A stretch of DNA of 64,000 bases from JACVRW01 sp963821275 (GCA_963821275.1 CAWGDF010000009.1:558001-622000); one strand, 5' to 3'; positions 42,756-51,942 are shown, numbered from the stretch's first letter. Program-made: numbers and translations. The notes: generated from the sequence alone by a model not told the origin.

Positions 42756-43280
42756 TTGCCCGCCGCTGTTCGCAGCGCACGCCCCGGCGACGCCGCGGTC
42801 GTCGCCGCCATCTACAACGAGGGCATCGAGGAGCGCACGTCCACCTTCGAGACCGCGCCCCGCACGCCCGCCGATGTCGAGAGCTGGCTGACCACCCCCG
42901 AGCGATTCCCCGTCCTCGTCGCCGAGGAGGATCGAGTGGTGAGCGGCTGGGCCCGGATCCAGCCCTACAGCGAGCGGGACGCGTACGCGGGCGTGGGGGA
43001 GGCCTCGGTCTACGTGCGGAGCAGCGCCCGCGGCCGCGGCCTGGGCCGGCGGCTGCTCACCGAGCTGGCCGCGCACGGGGAACGGCTCGGCTACTGGAAG
43101 CTCACGGGCAAGCTGTTCACGGACAACGCCGCCAGTGCCGCGCTGGTGCGCCGCTGTGGCTGGCGCGAGGTGGGGCGGCACCTGCGCCACGGCCGCCTGG
43201 ACGGCAACTGGCGCGACGTCGTCGTGGTCGAGGTGCTCCTGGGCGACGCAGCCGACTCGCGCCGCGGCCGCCGGGCCTAG
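42756..43280 (+). CDS. GNAT acetyltransferase, phosphinothricin/ArsN1-like
   Basis: 174 residues. VRSARPGDAAVVAAIYNEGIEERTSTFET, acetyl-CoA loop YVRSSARGRGLGRRLL, LFTDNAASAALVRRCGWREVG and HGRLDGNWRDVVVVE are typical of the PAT/ArsN1 branch that acetylates phosphinothricin-like amino acids. TTG start nine bases after holA. The stop overlaps the convergent aldehyde dehydrogenase by four bases. Exact substrate unknown. Confidence 0.87.
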   Translation: MPAAVRSARPGDAAVVAAIYNEGIEERTSTFETAPRTPADVESWLTTPERFPVLVAEEDRVVSGWARIQPYSERDAYAGVGEASVYVRSSARGRGLGRRLLTELAAHGERLGYWKLTGKLFTDNAASAALVRRCGWREVGRHLRHGRLDGNWRDVVVVEVLLGDAADSRRGRRA

Positions 43281-44758
43281 GCCCCGTGCGGCGGCCCGCC
43301 GCCGCCGTAGGGGTACCACCACTCCTTGGGGCCGATCCGCGTCTCGATGTGCACGTGCTTGGTCTCCTGGAAGGCCTCCAGCCCCTCCTGGCCGAGCTCG
43401 CGGCCGAAGCCCGACTGCTTCATCCCGCCGAACGGGCCGGCGTCGTTGTCGGTGAGGGGGTCGTTGATCCAGACGGTGCCCGCCCGGATCTCCCGCAGGC
43501 AGCGGACCGCGGTCTCGAGGTCGCGGGTGTAGACGTTGGCGCCCAGGCCGAAGCGGGTCGAGTTGGCGAGCGCGATCGCCTCGTCGAGGGACGCCACGGG
43601 CACGATCGGCGCGACCGGGCCGAAGGTCTCCTCCCGCAGGAGGTCGGTCTCCGCCGGGGCTCCGGTGACCACCGCCGGCGAGTAGTAGTGACCGCGCTCC
43701 TGGCCGCCCCGGTCGCCGCCGAGCACCAGCGACGCGCCCGCTGCGACGGCCTGCTCGACCTGGGCCTCGACCTTCGCCCGCTGAGGCGCGGACACCATCG
43801 GCCCGAGGTCGGTGGCGGAGTCGAGCGGATCGCCCAGGCGCAGGGTGCGGGTGTGGTCGACGAACGCGGAGACGAAGTCGTCGTAGACCTCGCGGGCCAC
43901 GTAGAAGCGCTCGGCGGACGTGCACACCTGGCCGGAGTTCAGGTAAGCCGCCCAGGCCCCGCCGCGGGCGGCCACCTCCACGTCGCCGGCCACGTCCGCG
44001 CAGACGATGAAGGGGTCCTTCCCGCCCATTTCCAGGTTCATGCGCGCGACCCGCTCGGCGCACGCGGCGGCCACACGTTTGCCGGTCTCCACCGAGCCGG
44101 TGAAGGCCACACCGCCCACTCTCTCGTCGCTCGTGATCGCCTGGCCCACGGGTCCCGCCCCGGCGAGGATGTTGACCACGCCCGGCGGCAGGTGGTCGAG
44201 GCAGGGCGCGAGCATGAGGGTAGAAATCGGTGTGACCTCGGACGGCTTGGCGACCACGGTGTTGCCCGCGGCGAGGGCGGGCGCCAGCTTCCAGGCCAGC
44301 AGCAGCAGCGGATAGTTCCAGGGCACGATGCAGCCCCAGACGCCCACGGGCTCCTTCACGACCAGGGCGAGCTGCGAAGACTCGATCGGAGGGATCACCC
44401 GCCCGGCGAAGTTGCGGCCCATCTCGGCGTAGTAGTCGAAGCACGCGGCTACCCAGCCCACCTCGTCGGTGTTCTCGACCAGCGGCTTGCCTCCCTCGAG
44501 CGTGAGCACACGTGCGAGCTCGTCGGTGTGCTCGCGCAGGCGGACCGCCACCTCGCGCAGCAGCTCGCCCCGCTCGATCGCGGGGGTCGCGGCCCAGCCG
44601 GGAGCGGCCTCATAGGCGGCGGCGATGGCGGCGTCGACCTGCTCCGTTGACGCCTGCGGGACCTCGACGAGCGTCTCCTCTGTGGCCGGGTTCTCGACGG
44701 CAAGCGCGTCGCCGTCGCCGGCCACCTGCTCGCCGCCGATCAGAAGCCGGGTCTCCAC
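43277..44758 (-). CDS. aldehyde dehydrogenase, betaine-aldehyde dehydrogenase-like
   Basis: 493 residues. NAD(P)-binding GCIVPWNYPLLLLAWKLAPAL and FTGSVETGKRV, catalytic Glu in LEMGGKDPF (E243) and Cys in SGQVCTSAER (C279), EETFGPVAPIVP. The C-terminal GPKEWWYPYGG is typical of betaine-aldehyde dehydrogenases. Oxidises an amino- or betaine-type aldehyde; could serve osmoprotectant or polyamine breakdown. Ten bases downstream of rpsT, same strand. Confidence 0.88.
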   Translation of the reverse strand: METRLLIGGEQVAGDGDALAVENPATEETLVEVPQASTEQVDAAIAAAYEAAPGWAATPAIERGELLREVAVRLREHTDELARVLTLEGGKPLVENTDEVGWVAACFDYYAEMGRNFAGRVIPPIESSQLALVVKEPVGVWGCIVPWNYPLLLLAWKLAPALAAGNTVVAKPSEVTPISTLMLAPCLDHLPPGVVNILAGAGPVGQAITSDERVGGVAFTGSVETGKRVAAACAERVARMNLEMGGKDPFIVCADVAGDVEVAARGGAWAAYLNSGQVCTSAERFYVAREVYDDFVSAFVDHTRTLRLGDPLDSATDLGPMVSAPQRAKVEAQVEQAVAAGASLVLGGDRGGQERGHYYSPAVVTGAPAETDLLREETFGPVAPIVPVASLDEAIALANSTRFGLGANVYTRDLETAVRCLREIRAGTVWINDPLTDNDAGPFGGMKQSGFGRELGQEGLEAFQETKHVHIETRIGPKEWWYPYGGGGPPHGA

Positions 44759-44768
44759 GGGGAGCGGC

Positions 44769-45029
44769 TCAGACCTGCGAGCGGAGGCGTGCGGCGCGCG
44801 CCTTCTTGCGGGCCGCGTTGTTGCGGTGCAGGGCGCCCGACTTGACGGCCTTGTCTATGCGAGAGACGAGCGTGCGGTACTCGCCGTCGGCGCGTTCGGC
44901 GTCGCCATCGTCCATCGCGGACTCGAGGCGATGGAACCAGGTCTTCACCTGGGAGGTGCGGCGGCGGTTCTCCAGCCGCTCGCGCTCCGCCCGGTGGATC
45001 CGCTTTTCTTGTGAGGCGATGTTGGCCAT
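44769..45029 (-). CDS. rpsT: 30S ribosomal protein S20
   Basis: 86 residues, basic and helical: ANIASQEKRIHRAERERLENRR at the start and VKSGALHRNNAARKKARAARL at the end are diagnostic. The ATG at 45029 gives the family N-terminus; an upstream ATG would add 31 non-conserved residues. Divergent from murJ, adjacent to holA-region genes as in many bacteria. Confidence 0.97.
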   Translation of the reverse strand: MANIASQEKRIHRAERERLENRRRTSQVKTWFHRLESAMDDGDAERADGEYRTLVSRIDKAVKSGALHRNNAARKKARAARLRSQV

Positions 45030-45072
45030 AGATACCGACGCCGCGACCGATGGAGCGGCGCGGCGACTGAGC

Positions 45073-45078
45073 AGTGTA
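45073..45078 (-). promoter_or_regulatory. -10 box TACACT for rpsT
   Basis: Minus-strand TACACT, giving a leader of about 37 bases for rpsT. On the plus strand the sequence sharing its TA (TAGCGG, 45077-45082) sits seven bases before the murJ GTG, so a second overlapping divergent promoter is possible though weaker. Confidence 0.4.
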
Positions 45079-45089
45079 GCGGCCGGCTC

Positions 45090-46692
45090 GTGAGCACCGA
45101 CGCCCCCGAGCGGCGCCACCACGGACGCCGGCTGGCGAAGAACACAGCCTTCTTCTCGTTCGCCACGGGGCTCTCACGGCTCCTCGGCCTGGCGCGCGAG
45201 GTGGTGGCGGCCGCCTACTTCGGCGTGACCGGGCCGATGTCCGCCTTCACGATCGCCTTCCAGGTGCCGAACCTCGTGCGGGCGCTGTTCGCCGACGCCG
45301 CGCTCCAAGGGGCGTTCGTCCCGGTGTTCACCGAGCTGCTCGAGAAGGGGGAGCGAAAGGAGGCGTTCCGGGTCGCCTCCAGCCTCTTCTTCCTCATCTG
45401 CCTGGTGCTCGGGGCGGTCACCGCCCTGTTCGTGATCTTCGCCGAGCCGCTCATGTCGTTGTTCGCACCCGGCTTCGACGACCAGCCCGCGTTGAAGGAC
45501 CTGACCGTGAGCCTCAGCCGGCTGATGTTCCCCATCGTCGTGCTGCTGGCCCTGTCCGGGCTGGTGGTGGGGATGCTGAACTCGTTCGAGCACTTCGCGG
45601 TGCCGGCGCTGGCGCCGGTGGCCTGGAACCTCGTGATCATCGCCGCGCTGGTCGGCCTGGTGCCGGTCCTGCCGGAGGAGGACGAGATCTACGCCTACGC
45701 GATCGGCATCCTGGCCGGCACGGTCGTCCAGTTCCTGCTGCCCCTGCCCTGGCTGCGGGGCCGCGGCGGGCCATCTGACCCTGCGGCTGGACTGGCGCGA
45801 CGAGCGGGTCCGCCGCGTGCTGAAGCTGATGCTGCCGGTGACGATCGCGCTGGGCCTGATCAACCTGAGCCTGCTGATCAACTCGATCTTCGGCACGCTG
45901 GTGTCCGACCAGGCCCCCGCTGCGATCGACAAGGCGTTCCGGATCTATCAGCTCCCGCAGGGGCTGTTCTCGATCTCGATCGCCACGATCCTGTTCCCGA
46001 CGCTGGCCCGCTTCGCCGCGCGCGGCGCCCGCGGAGACCTGCGCCGCACTATGGGCAACGGGGTGCGCCAGATCTGCCTGCTGCTGATCCCGAGCGCCGT
46101 GCTCATGGCGGTGCTGGCGGAGCCGATCGTCCGGCTCGTCTACCAGCGCGGGGTCTTCGGGCCGGAGGCCACCGACCTGACCTCGACGGCCCTGTTCTGG
46201 TGGTCGATCTCGCTGCCCTTCCAGGGGGTCAGCCTGCTCTACTCGCGCACCTTCTTCAGCCTCCAGCGGCCGTGGGCCACGACCGCGCTCTCCGGCCTCA
46301 ACCTGGTGGTGAACGCAGGGCTCGCCGCGCTGCTGTACGGCCCGTTCGAGATCGCCGGGATCGTGCTGGGCACGGTGGCCGGCACGGTGGTCATGTGCGC
46401 GGGCCAGGCCTGGCTGCTGCGCGGCATGCTGGACGGAGTGGAGGCCGGGCGCACGCTCGCGGCCGCGCTTCGGATGCTGGCCGCGGCGGCGCTGCTGGGA
46501 GCGGTCGCCTACGGCGTCTGGGCCGGCCTCGACGAGCTGCTGGGACGCTCGCTGGCCGCTCAGATCGTGGCGGTGCTGGGAGGCATCGGGGCCGGGCTGG
46601 CCGTCTACGCCGGGGTGGTCTGGGCCCTGGGGGTGCCCGAAGCGCGCCAGATCTGGCGGCTGCTTGTTACGCGCACGCGTGAGGAGGGGTAA
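45090..46692 (+). CDS. murJ: lipid II flippase MurJ, interrupted by a +1 frameshift
   Basis: Moves lipid II across the membrane. The first frame (GTG 45090) carries the N-terminal helices and FFSFATGLSRLLGLAREVVAAAYFG, typical MurJ/MviN, up to about 45770. The second frame then continues HLTLRLDWRDERVRRVLKLMLP, INLSLLINSIFGTLVSDQ and YQLPQGLFSISIATILFPTLAR to the TAA at 46690-46692. Deleting one base in GGGCC (45768-45772) restores a 533-residue protein with 14 helices. As written the gene would be non-functional, which is unlikely for an essential flippase, so an assembly insertion is suspected. Confidence 0.92.
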
Positions 46693-46702
46693 GACTCCGC
46701 GC

Positions 46703-47191
46703 ATGGCACCGGACGAGAAGATGGAGGTCGGCGAGCAGATCGACGCGCTGAACGCGGCGCTGCGGCTCCAGCACCGCTCGGTGCTGCTCTATTCGATCAC
46801 CGCGGGGAGCGTTATCGGCCTCGAGTACCAGGCCCACGCCGACAAGATGCGCAACCACGCGCTGGCCGAGCTGGAGGACGCCACCCGGCTGGTCGAGAAG
46901 ATCACCGCGATCGGCGGGGAACCCACCACGGACGTCGCCGAGATTACCTTCACCGCCGATCCCGCCGAGGCGCTCGACCGCCTGATCGAAGCCGAATCGG
47001 AGACGCTCGAGACGCTTCAGGCCGCGATCGAGCCCACGGGGCGCGAGGCGGCCTCGGAGGCGGTCGAGCACCGCCTCGAGCACATGATCATGCGTAAGCA
47101 GGAGCAGGTGGACTACCTCCTGCGAGCCCGGCGGCGGCCCGAGGAGCGCTATACGCCGACCGCCCCCTCGGCGTCCTCCGCCGAGGCATAG
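46703..47191 (+). CDS. ferritin-like four-helix protein
   Basis: 162 residues, almost all helical. LNAALRLQHRSVLLYSITAGSVIGLEYQAHADKMRNHALAELEDATRLVEK resembles bacterioferritin/Dps-like domains with Glu/His ligand candidates. The C-terminal tail is Arg/Pro-rich. The ATG lies 11 bases after murJ. Its 3' end overlaps the convergent SnoaL-like gene by 43 bases. Metal binding is inferred, not shown. Confidence 0.7.
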   Translation: MAPDEKMEVGEQIDALNAALRLQHRSVLLYSITAGSVIGLEYQAHADKMRNHALAELEDATRLVEKITAIGGEPTTDVAEITFTADPAEALDRLIEAESETLETLQAAIEPTGREAASEAVEHRLEHMIMRKQEQVDYLLRARRRPEERYTPTAPSASSAEA

Positions 47192-47541
47192 ACGCGCACG
47201 TAGACCACCTTCCCCTCGACCAGCCGCCACACCCACCCGGTCGAGCCGGCCACCGTACGGGCGGGTGAGCGACCCATCACACGCCCGGTGACGAGCACCT
47301 GGTCGCCGACCTGGCGGAAGTCGTCGGGCATGAGGCGGAGCTCGTCCCACACCCTCGCGACGTCCCGGAAGTACTCGCGCATGCCCTCGTGGCCCACGTA
47401 GGGCCCCGTGCGTCCGGCGTAGTCGCTGGTCATGGCGATGAACTCGACGTCGGGCGCGACATCGGCCAGCATGCGCTCCACGTCACGCGCCGCGAAGGCC
47501 GCAAACACGGCCTTGACCACATCGATATCGGTCCTGCCCAC
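47149..47541 (-). CDS. SnoaL-like/NTF2-fold protein
   Basis: 130 residues. DVVKAVFAAFAARDVERMLADVAPDVEFIAM and YVGHEGMREYFRDVARVWDELRL followed by beta strands are typical of SnoaL-like polyketide-cyclase folds. GTG 47541 is chosen because the family starts here; a longer frame from 47667 adds unrelated residues and would overlap the lepA start region. Ligand unknown. Confidence 0.75.
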   Translation of the reverse strand: MGRTDIDVVKAVFAAFAARDVERMLADVAPDVEFIAMTSDYAGRTGPYVGHEGMREYFRDVARVWDELRLMPDDFRQVGDQVLVTGRVMGRSPARTVAGSTGWVWRLVEGKVVYVRVYASAEDAEGAVGV

Positions 47542-47617
47542 GAGTCGGAAGCCACTATGGCGGAAATTCCTTCCGGCTCCTCCGCGCGCGGCGAGGCAGC
47601 CATACTGACTGCGGCAC

Positions 47618-49435
47618 ATGGCGGCGCCGTCTCGCAACATCCGCAACTTTTCGATCATCGCCCACATCGATCACGGGAAGTCGACGCTGGCCGATCGGAT
47701 CCTCGAGTTGACCGGCGCCGTCGATCCGCGCGACCACCGCCCCCAGCTGCTCGACTCGATGGACCTGGAGCGCGAGCGCGGCATCACGATCAAGGCACAG
47801 GCCGTGCGGGTCGAGTACACGGCACGGGACGGGCAGCTCTACCGGCTGGACTTGATCGACACCCCTGGGCACGTCGACTTCACCTACGAGGTGTCTCGCT
47901 CGCTGGCGGCCTGCGACGGGGCTCTGCTCCTGGTGGACGCGGCCCAGGGCGTCGAGGCGCAGACGGTGGCCAACACCTATCTCGCCCTGGATGCGGGGCT
48001 GGAGCTGATTCCGGCCATCAACAAGCTCGATCTGCCAGGGGCGGAGCCCGAGCGCGTGGCCGGGGAGATCGGCGAGCTGCTGGGCGAGGATCCCGAGGCC
48101 GTCCTGCGCCTGTCGGCCAAGACGGGCGACGGCGTGACCGAGCTGCTGGAGGCCCTGGTGCAGCGGGTCCCCCCGCCCGACGGGGACAGCGAGGCGCCGG
48201 CCCGGGCCCTGATCTTCGACTCCGAGTTCGACCAGTACCGCGGCGTGATCGCCTACGTGCGCGTGGTCGACGGGGCGCTGCGCAAGGGCGACGCGATCCT
48301 GGCCATGCAGGCGGGCACGCGAGCGGACATCGACGACATCGGCTTCTTCGGGCCCCAGATGACCCCGGTAGAGGTCCTCAACGCCGGCGAGGTGGGCTAC
48401 GTGATCACGGGGATCAAGGACGTGTCCCAGCTGCGGGTCGGCGACACGCTGACCACCCAGGCGGGCGCGGCCAGTGAGCCGCTGCCCGGCTACCGGGAGA
48501 TCAAGCCGATGGTGTTCTGCGGCCTGTTTCCGGTGGAGACCAACCAGTTCCCGGATCTGCGCGACGCGCTGGAGAAGCTGGCCCTCAACGACGCGGCGCT
48601 CACGTGGGAGCCGGAGACCAGCGAGGCGCTCGGGTTCGGCTTTCGCTGTGGCTTCCTGGGCCTCCTGCACATGGACATCGTGCGCGAGCGCCTGGAGCGC
48701 GAGTACGACCTGGAGCTGCTGGCCACCGCGCCCAACGTGGAGTACGACGTGAAGCTCACCGACGGCAGCGAGGTGGTGGTCCACTCACCCTCCGACATGC
48801 CGGAGCGCGCTCTGATCGCTTCGATCGAGGAGCCGTACATCCGCGCCACGATCCTCTGCCCCAAGGAGTACGTGGGCGCGGTGATGGAGCTGTGCCAGGA
48901 GCGGCGCGGCAGCCATGCCGACATGACCTTTCTGAGCCCCTACCGGGTGCAGCTGCAGTACGACCTGCCGCTGGCCGAGATCGTGCTCGACTTCTTCGAC
49001 CAGCTGAAGTCGCGCACGCGGGGCTACGCGTCGCTCGACTACGAGGTGCTGGGCATGCGCGAGGGGGACCTTGTGAAGCTGGACATCCTGCTGGCCGGCG
49101 ACCGGGTGGATGCGCTCTCCATGGTGGTGCACAAGGACAAGGCCTACGGGGCCGGGCGCGGGCTCACCGAGCGCCTGCGCAAGGAGATCCCGCGCCAGCA
49201 GTTCGAGGTGGCGATCCAGGCGGCGATCGGCTCCAAGATCATCGCCCGGGAGTCGGTCAAGCCGATCCGCAAGGACGTGATCGCCAAGTGCTACGGCGGC
49301 GACGTGACCCGCAAGCGCAAGCTGCTCGAGAGGCAGAAGGAGGGCAAGAAGCGCATGAAGCAGGTGGGGCGCATCGAAGTCCCGCAGGAGGCCTTCCTCG
49401 CCGTGCTCGAGCTGTCGGGCGACGGTAAGGGCTGA
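47618..49435 (+). CDS. lepA: elongation factor 4 (LepA) GTPase
   Basis: 605 residues. G1 IAHIDHGKSTLADRIL, switch I ERERGITIKAQ, G3 DTPGHVDFTYEVSRSLAACDG, G4 NKLD, then LepA-specific domains with EPETSEALGFGFRCGFLGLLHMDI and the CTD ending with KCYGGDVTRKRKLLERQKEGKKRMK. Ribosomal back-translocase/assembly factor. Normal length. Confidence 0.98.
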   Translation: MAAPSRNIRNFSIIAHIDHGKSTLADRILELTGAVDPRDHRPQLLDSMDLERERGITIKAQAVRVEYTARDGQLYRLDLIDTPGHVDFTYEVSRSLAACDGALLLVDAAQGVEAQTVANTYLALDAGLELIPAINKLDLPGAEPERVAGEIGELLGEDPEAVLRLSAKTGDGVTELLEALVQRVPPPDGDSEAPARALIFDSEFDQYRGVIAYVRVVDGALRKGDAILAMQAGTRADIDDIGFFGPQMTPVEVLNAGEVGYVITGIKDVSQLRVGDTLTTQAGAASEPLPGYREIKPMVFCGLFPVETNQFPDLRDALEKLALNDAALTWEPETSEALGFGFRCGFLGLLHMDIVRERLEREYDLELLATAPNVEYDVKLTDGSEVVVHSPSDMPERALIASIEEPYIRATILCPKEYVGAVMELCQERRGSHADMTFLSPYRVQLQYDLPLAEIVLDFFDQLKSRTRGYASLDYEVLGMREGDLVKLDILLAGDRVDALSMVVHKDKAYGAGRGLTERLRKEIPRQQFEVAIQAAIGSKIIARESVKPIRKDVIAKCYGGDVTRKRKLLERQKEGKKRMKQVGRIEVPQEAFLAVLELSGDGKG

Positions 49436-49442
49436 GTCGCCG

Positions 49443-50114
49443 CTGATCGTCCTGGTCCACTCCGGAATCTGCGACGCCCGGATGTGGGACGGCTTCGACC
49501 TGCCCGGAGCGGTGCGCCACGAGCTGCGCGGCTACGGCCAGACGCCCCCGCCGCCGAGCGGCACCTTCTCGCACGCCGACGAGCTCGAGGTCGCTCTGGG
49601 CGACGGCCCCGCGGCTCTGGTGGGCGCCTCCTTCGGCGGGCTGGTCTGCCTGGAGGTCGCCTCGCGGCGCCCCGAGCTCGTGACCGATCTCGTGCTCTTG
49701 GATGCGCCTCTGCCCGACCACGACTGGTCGGCCGAGGTCGAGGACTGCTGGGCTGAGGAGGATCGCCTGCTCGAGGCGGGTGATCTCGACGGGGCGGCCG
49801 CTCTGAACGCTGACTTCTGGGCGCCCGCCGTGGCCGATAGCGTGCTGCCCATGCAGCGGCGCGCGTTCGCGCTGCTGACGAGCACCGAGGCCGAGGAGGA
49901 CGACCCCGGTGAGATCGATCTGGCGGCGGTGAGCGCCCGGACGCTGGTGGCCGTGGGTGAGCTCGACCGGCCCGATATCCACGCCATCGCCCAGCGCCTG
50001 GAGGAGGAGATCGAGGGTGCCGAGCGGGTGGTGATCGCCGGTGCAGCGCACCTACCGGCGCTCGAGCAACCGGGGCAGACCGCGGCCCTGATCCGGGACT
50101 TCCTGCGGCTTTAG
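49443..50114 (+). CDS. alpha/beta hydrolase, apparent CTG start
   Basis: From the CTG at 49443 the protein has 223 residues and a complete fold: LIVLVHSGICDARMWDG (first strand and oxyanion hole), nucleophile elbow VGASFGGLVCLE, DLVLLDAPLPDHDW, VAVGELDRPD and the His in VIAGAAHLPALEQPG. The first canonical start, ATG 49482, would remove the oxyanion-hole strand; there is no ATG, GTG or TTG in frame between lepA's end and it. Seven bases after lepA. Confidence 0.75.
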   Translation: MIVLVHSGICDARMWDGFDLPGAVRHELRGYGQTPPPPSGTFSHADELEVALGDGPAALVGASFGGLVCLEVASRRPELVTDLVLLDAPLPDHDWSAEVEDCWAEEDRLLEAGDLDGAAALNADFWAPAVADSVLPMQRRAFALLTSTEAEEDDPGEIDLAAVSARTLVAVGELDRPDIHAIAQRLEEEIEGAERVVIAGAAHLPALEQPGQTAALIRDFLRL

Positions 50115-50135
50115 GTCGCCCTTAAGAGGGGGTCG

Positions 50136-50141
50136 TACCTT
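50136..50141 (+). promoter_or_regulatory. -10 box TACCTT for the sigma factor gene
   Basis: TACCTT with six bases to the GTG at 50148: leaderless geometry. Confidence 0.4.
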
Positions 50142-50147
50142 GGCCGC

Positions 50148-51014
50148 GTGACCACCGAGACCCTTCCCCTGCAACCGGCCCCGGACCCGACCCTCGACTC
50201 CCTCCAGCAGTTCCTGGACGGTATCGCGGCGACCCCGCTGCTGACCAAGGAGGAGGAGATCGAGCTGGCGAAGCGGATCGAGCGTGGGGACCTCGAGGCG
50301 AAGGATCACATGACCCGCGCCAACCTGCGGCTGGTCGTCTCGATCGCCAAGCGCTACCGCAACCAGGGGCTGCCCTTCCTCGATCTCATCCAGGAGGGCA
50401 CGGTCGGCCTGATCCGCGCCGTGGAGAAGTTCGACTGGCGCAAGGGCTGGAAGTTCTCCACCTACGCGACCTGGTGGATCCGACAGGCGATCTCGCGCGG
50501 CATCGCCGACAAGGCGCGCACCGTGCGGATCCCGATCCACATCGACAACATCCTCAAGAAGCTGGACAGCGCGCAGCGCAAGCTGGAGGCCAACGGGGAC
50601 CGGGACGCCACGATCGAGGAGATCGCCGAGCTGGCCGGGGTGGACCCGATGGAGGCCGATGTGATCATGCGCGCCGCGCAGCCGCTCGTCTCGCTCGACA
50701 AGCCGGTCGGCGACGACTCGGACGCCGCCGAGTTCGGCGACCTCATCCCGGACGAGTCCACCGCCTCGCCGTTCGAGTCGGCGATGGAGACGCTGCAGCA
50801 CGAGCGCCTCTACGAGGTTCTCTCCAACCTGCCCTACCGTGAGCAGCGGGTGCTGGCCCTGCGCTACGGCCTGGCCGGCGAGGAGCCCCAGACCGTGGAC
50901 AAGGTGGCCAAGATCTTCGGCATCACCCGCGAGCGAGCCCGCCAGGTCGAGGAGGCGGCGATCCGCAAGCTCTCGACGCTGGCCGAGGCGCAGGGGCTAA
51001 GAGACGCCGCCTAG
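50148..51014 (+). CDS. sigma-70 family RNA polymerase sigma factor (group 1/2, short)
   Basis: 288 residues. Region 1.2 (DSLQQFLDGIAATPLLTKEEEIELAKRIERGD), region 2 with RLVVSIAKRYRNQGLPFLDLIQEG and FSTYATWWIRQAI, region 3, and region 4 ending FGITRERARQVEEAAIRKL. There is no region 1.1, and the size fits a group 2 SigB/HrdB-like factor; it could also be the primary sigma of this lineage. The -10-binding part is canonical. Followed by palindromic repeats. Confidence 0.92.
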   Translation: MTTETLPLQPAPDPTLDSLQQFLDGIAATPLLTKEEEIELAKRIERGDLEAKDHMTRANLRLVVSIAKRYRNQGLPFLDLIQEGTVGLIRAVEKFDWRKGWKFSTYATWWIRQAISRGIADKARTVRIPIHIDNILKKLDSAQRKLEANGDRDATIEEIAELAGVDPMEADVIMRAAQPLVSLDKPVGDDSDAAEFGDLIPDESTASPFESAMETLQHERLYEVLSNLPYREQRVLALRYGLAGEEPQTVDKVAKIFGITRERARQVEEAAIRKLSTLAEAQGLRDAA

Positions 51015-51020
51015 CCGCAA

Positions 51021-51041
51021 GCAGCCGGCTCGGCCGGCTGC
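51021..51041 (+). repeat. REP-like palindrome, copy 1
   Basis: GCAGCCGGC-TCG-GCCGGCTGC, 9-bp perfect stem and 3-base loop, seven bases after the sigma stop. Flanks (AGCCGCAA before, GCG-GGTTGG after) match copy 3. May also act as terminator. Confidence 0.7.
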
Positions 51042-51062
51042 GCGCGGTTGGTTGTCTCCCAA

Positions 51063-51083
51063 GCAGCCGGCTCGGCCGGCTGC
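51063..51083 (+). repeat. REP-like palindrome, copy 2
   Basis: Identical 21-base hairpin core, 21 bases after copy 1, preceded by CCAA; downstream flank GCAGCGTTCGG differs. Confidence 0.7.
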
Positions 51084-51105
51084 GCAGCGTTCGGTTTCGG
51101 AGCGC

Positions 51106-51111
51106 TAGTCT
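51106..51111 (+). promoter_or_regulatory. -10 box TAGTCT for the MaoC pair
   Basis: TAGTCT lies eight bases before the GTG at 51120, directly behind repeat copy 2. Confidence 0.45.
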
Positions 51112-51119
51112 GCCGCGCC

Positions 51120-51563
51120 GTGCCGGTCGACAACAGCGCCCAGGGCAAGACCTTCCCGCCGTTCACCTACGAGGTGGGCAAGGAGAAGATCCGCGAGTAC
51201 GCCCACGCGGTGGGCGAGGACAACCCGGTCTACTTCGACCGCGAGCGCGCCCGGGAAGCCGGTTTTCGCGACATCGTGGCTCCGCCGATGTTCGCGGTGG
51301 TGTACTCGGCCGGGTCGGTGGGGCCGGCGGTGCTCGACCCGGAGGTGGGCATCAACTTCGCGATGCTGGTGCACGGCTCGCAGGAGTTCGCCTGGGGCGA
51401 GCCGGTGTGCGCGGGCGACACGGTGACCACCGAGACCGTCCTGGACGACATCTCCGAGCGGGGCGGGATGGGCTTCTACGTCTTCAAGTCGGTGTCGAAG
51501 AACCAGGAGGGGCAGGAGGTCGTGCGCGGCACCTGGACCAACATCGTGAGAGGGGGCTCCTGA
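51120..51563 (+). CDS. MaoC-like (FAS1-type N-terminal) dehydratase subunit, HadA-like
   Basis: 147 residues, hot-dog fold: FTYEVGKEKIREYAHAVGEDNPVYFD, APPMFAVVYSAG and FAWGEPVCAGDTVTTETVL. Resembles the non-catalytic HadA/HadC-type half of mycobacterial (3R)-hydroxyacyl-ACP dehydratases. GTG 51120 fits TAGTCT eight bases upstream. One base before the second MaoC gene, which would carry the catalytic half. Confidence 0.85.
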   Translation: MPVDNSAQGKTFPPFTYEVGKEKIREYAHAVGEDNPVYFDRERAREAGFRDIVAPPMFAVVYSAGSVGPAVLDPEVGINFAMLVHGSQEFAWGEPVCAGDTVTTETVLDDISERGGMGFYVFKSVSKNQEGQEVVRGTWTNIVRGGS

Positions 51564-51564
51564 C

Positions 51565-51942
51565 GTGGACAACGTCGAGCTCAAGGTCACGCCCGACAAG
51601 TACCTCCCGCACCGCTACGCCGGGGCGTCGGGGGACTTCAACCCGATCCACATCGACCCGGAGTTCGCGAAGCAGGTCGGCCTGCCCGGCAACATCCTTC
51701 ACGGGCTCTACACGATGGCCCAGGTGGCCCGGGCGAACGTCGCCGCCGCGGGAGGCGACCCGCGGGCGCTGCGACGGCTCTCGGTGCAGTTCAGGGGGAT
51801 GGGCTTCCCCGAGCAGGAGATCACGGTCACCGGCGAGGTCACCGAGGAGGGCGACGGGCGCGTGCTGGTGGCCACCCAGGCCGAGCAGGGCGGGAAGCGG
51901 ATCATCCGCAACGCCGAGGCCGAATTGCAGCTCTCGGGCTAA
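51565..51942 (+). CDS. MaoC-like dehydratase catalytic subunit, HadB-like
   Basis: 125 residues. The hydratase motif YAGASGDFNPIHIDPEFAK supplies the catalytic Asp and His; LPGNILHGLYTMAQVAR follows. Forms a heterodimeric hydratase with the preceding gene, acting on acyl-ACP or acyl-CoA. GTG start. The pair is framed by palindromic repeats at 51021-51083 and 51950-51970. Confidence 0.88.
   Translation: MDNVELKVTPDKYLPHRYAGASGDFNPIHIDPEFAKQVGLPGNILHGLYTMAQVARANVAAAGGDPRALRRLSVQFRGMGFPEQEITVTGEVTEEGDGRVLVATQAEQGGKRIIRNAEAELQLSG

Noticed and set aside
41595..44444. A 949-codon minus-strand frame across holA, GNAT and part of the aldehyde dehydrogenase
   Set aside because: Its first part is an off-frame reading of the aldehyde dehydrogenase and the rest is antisense to holA; low-complexity composition.
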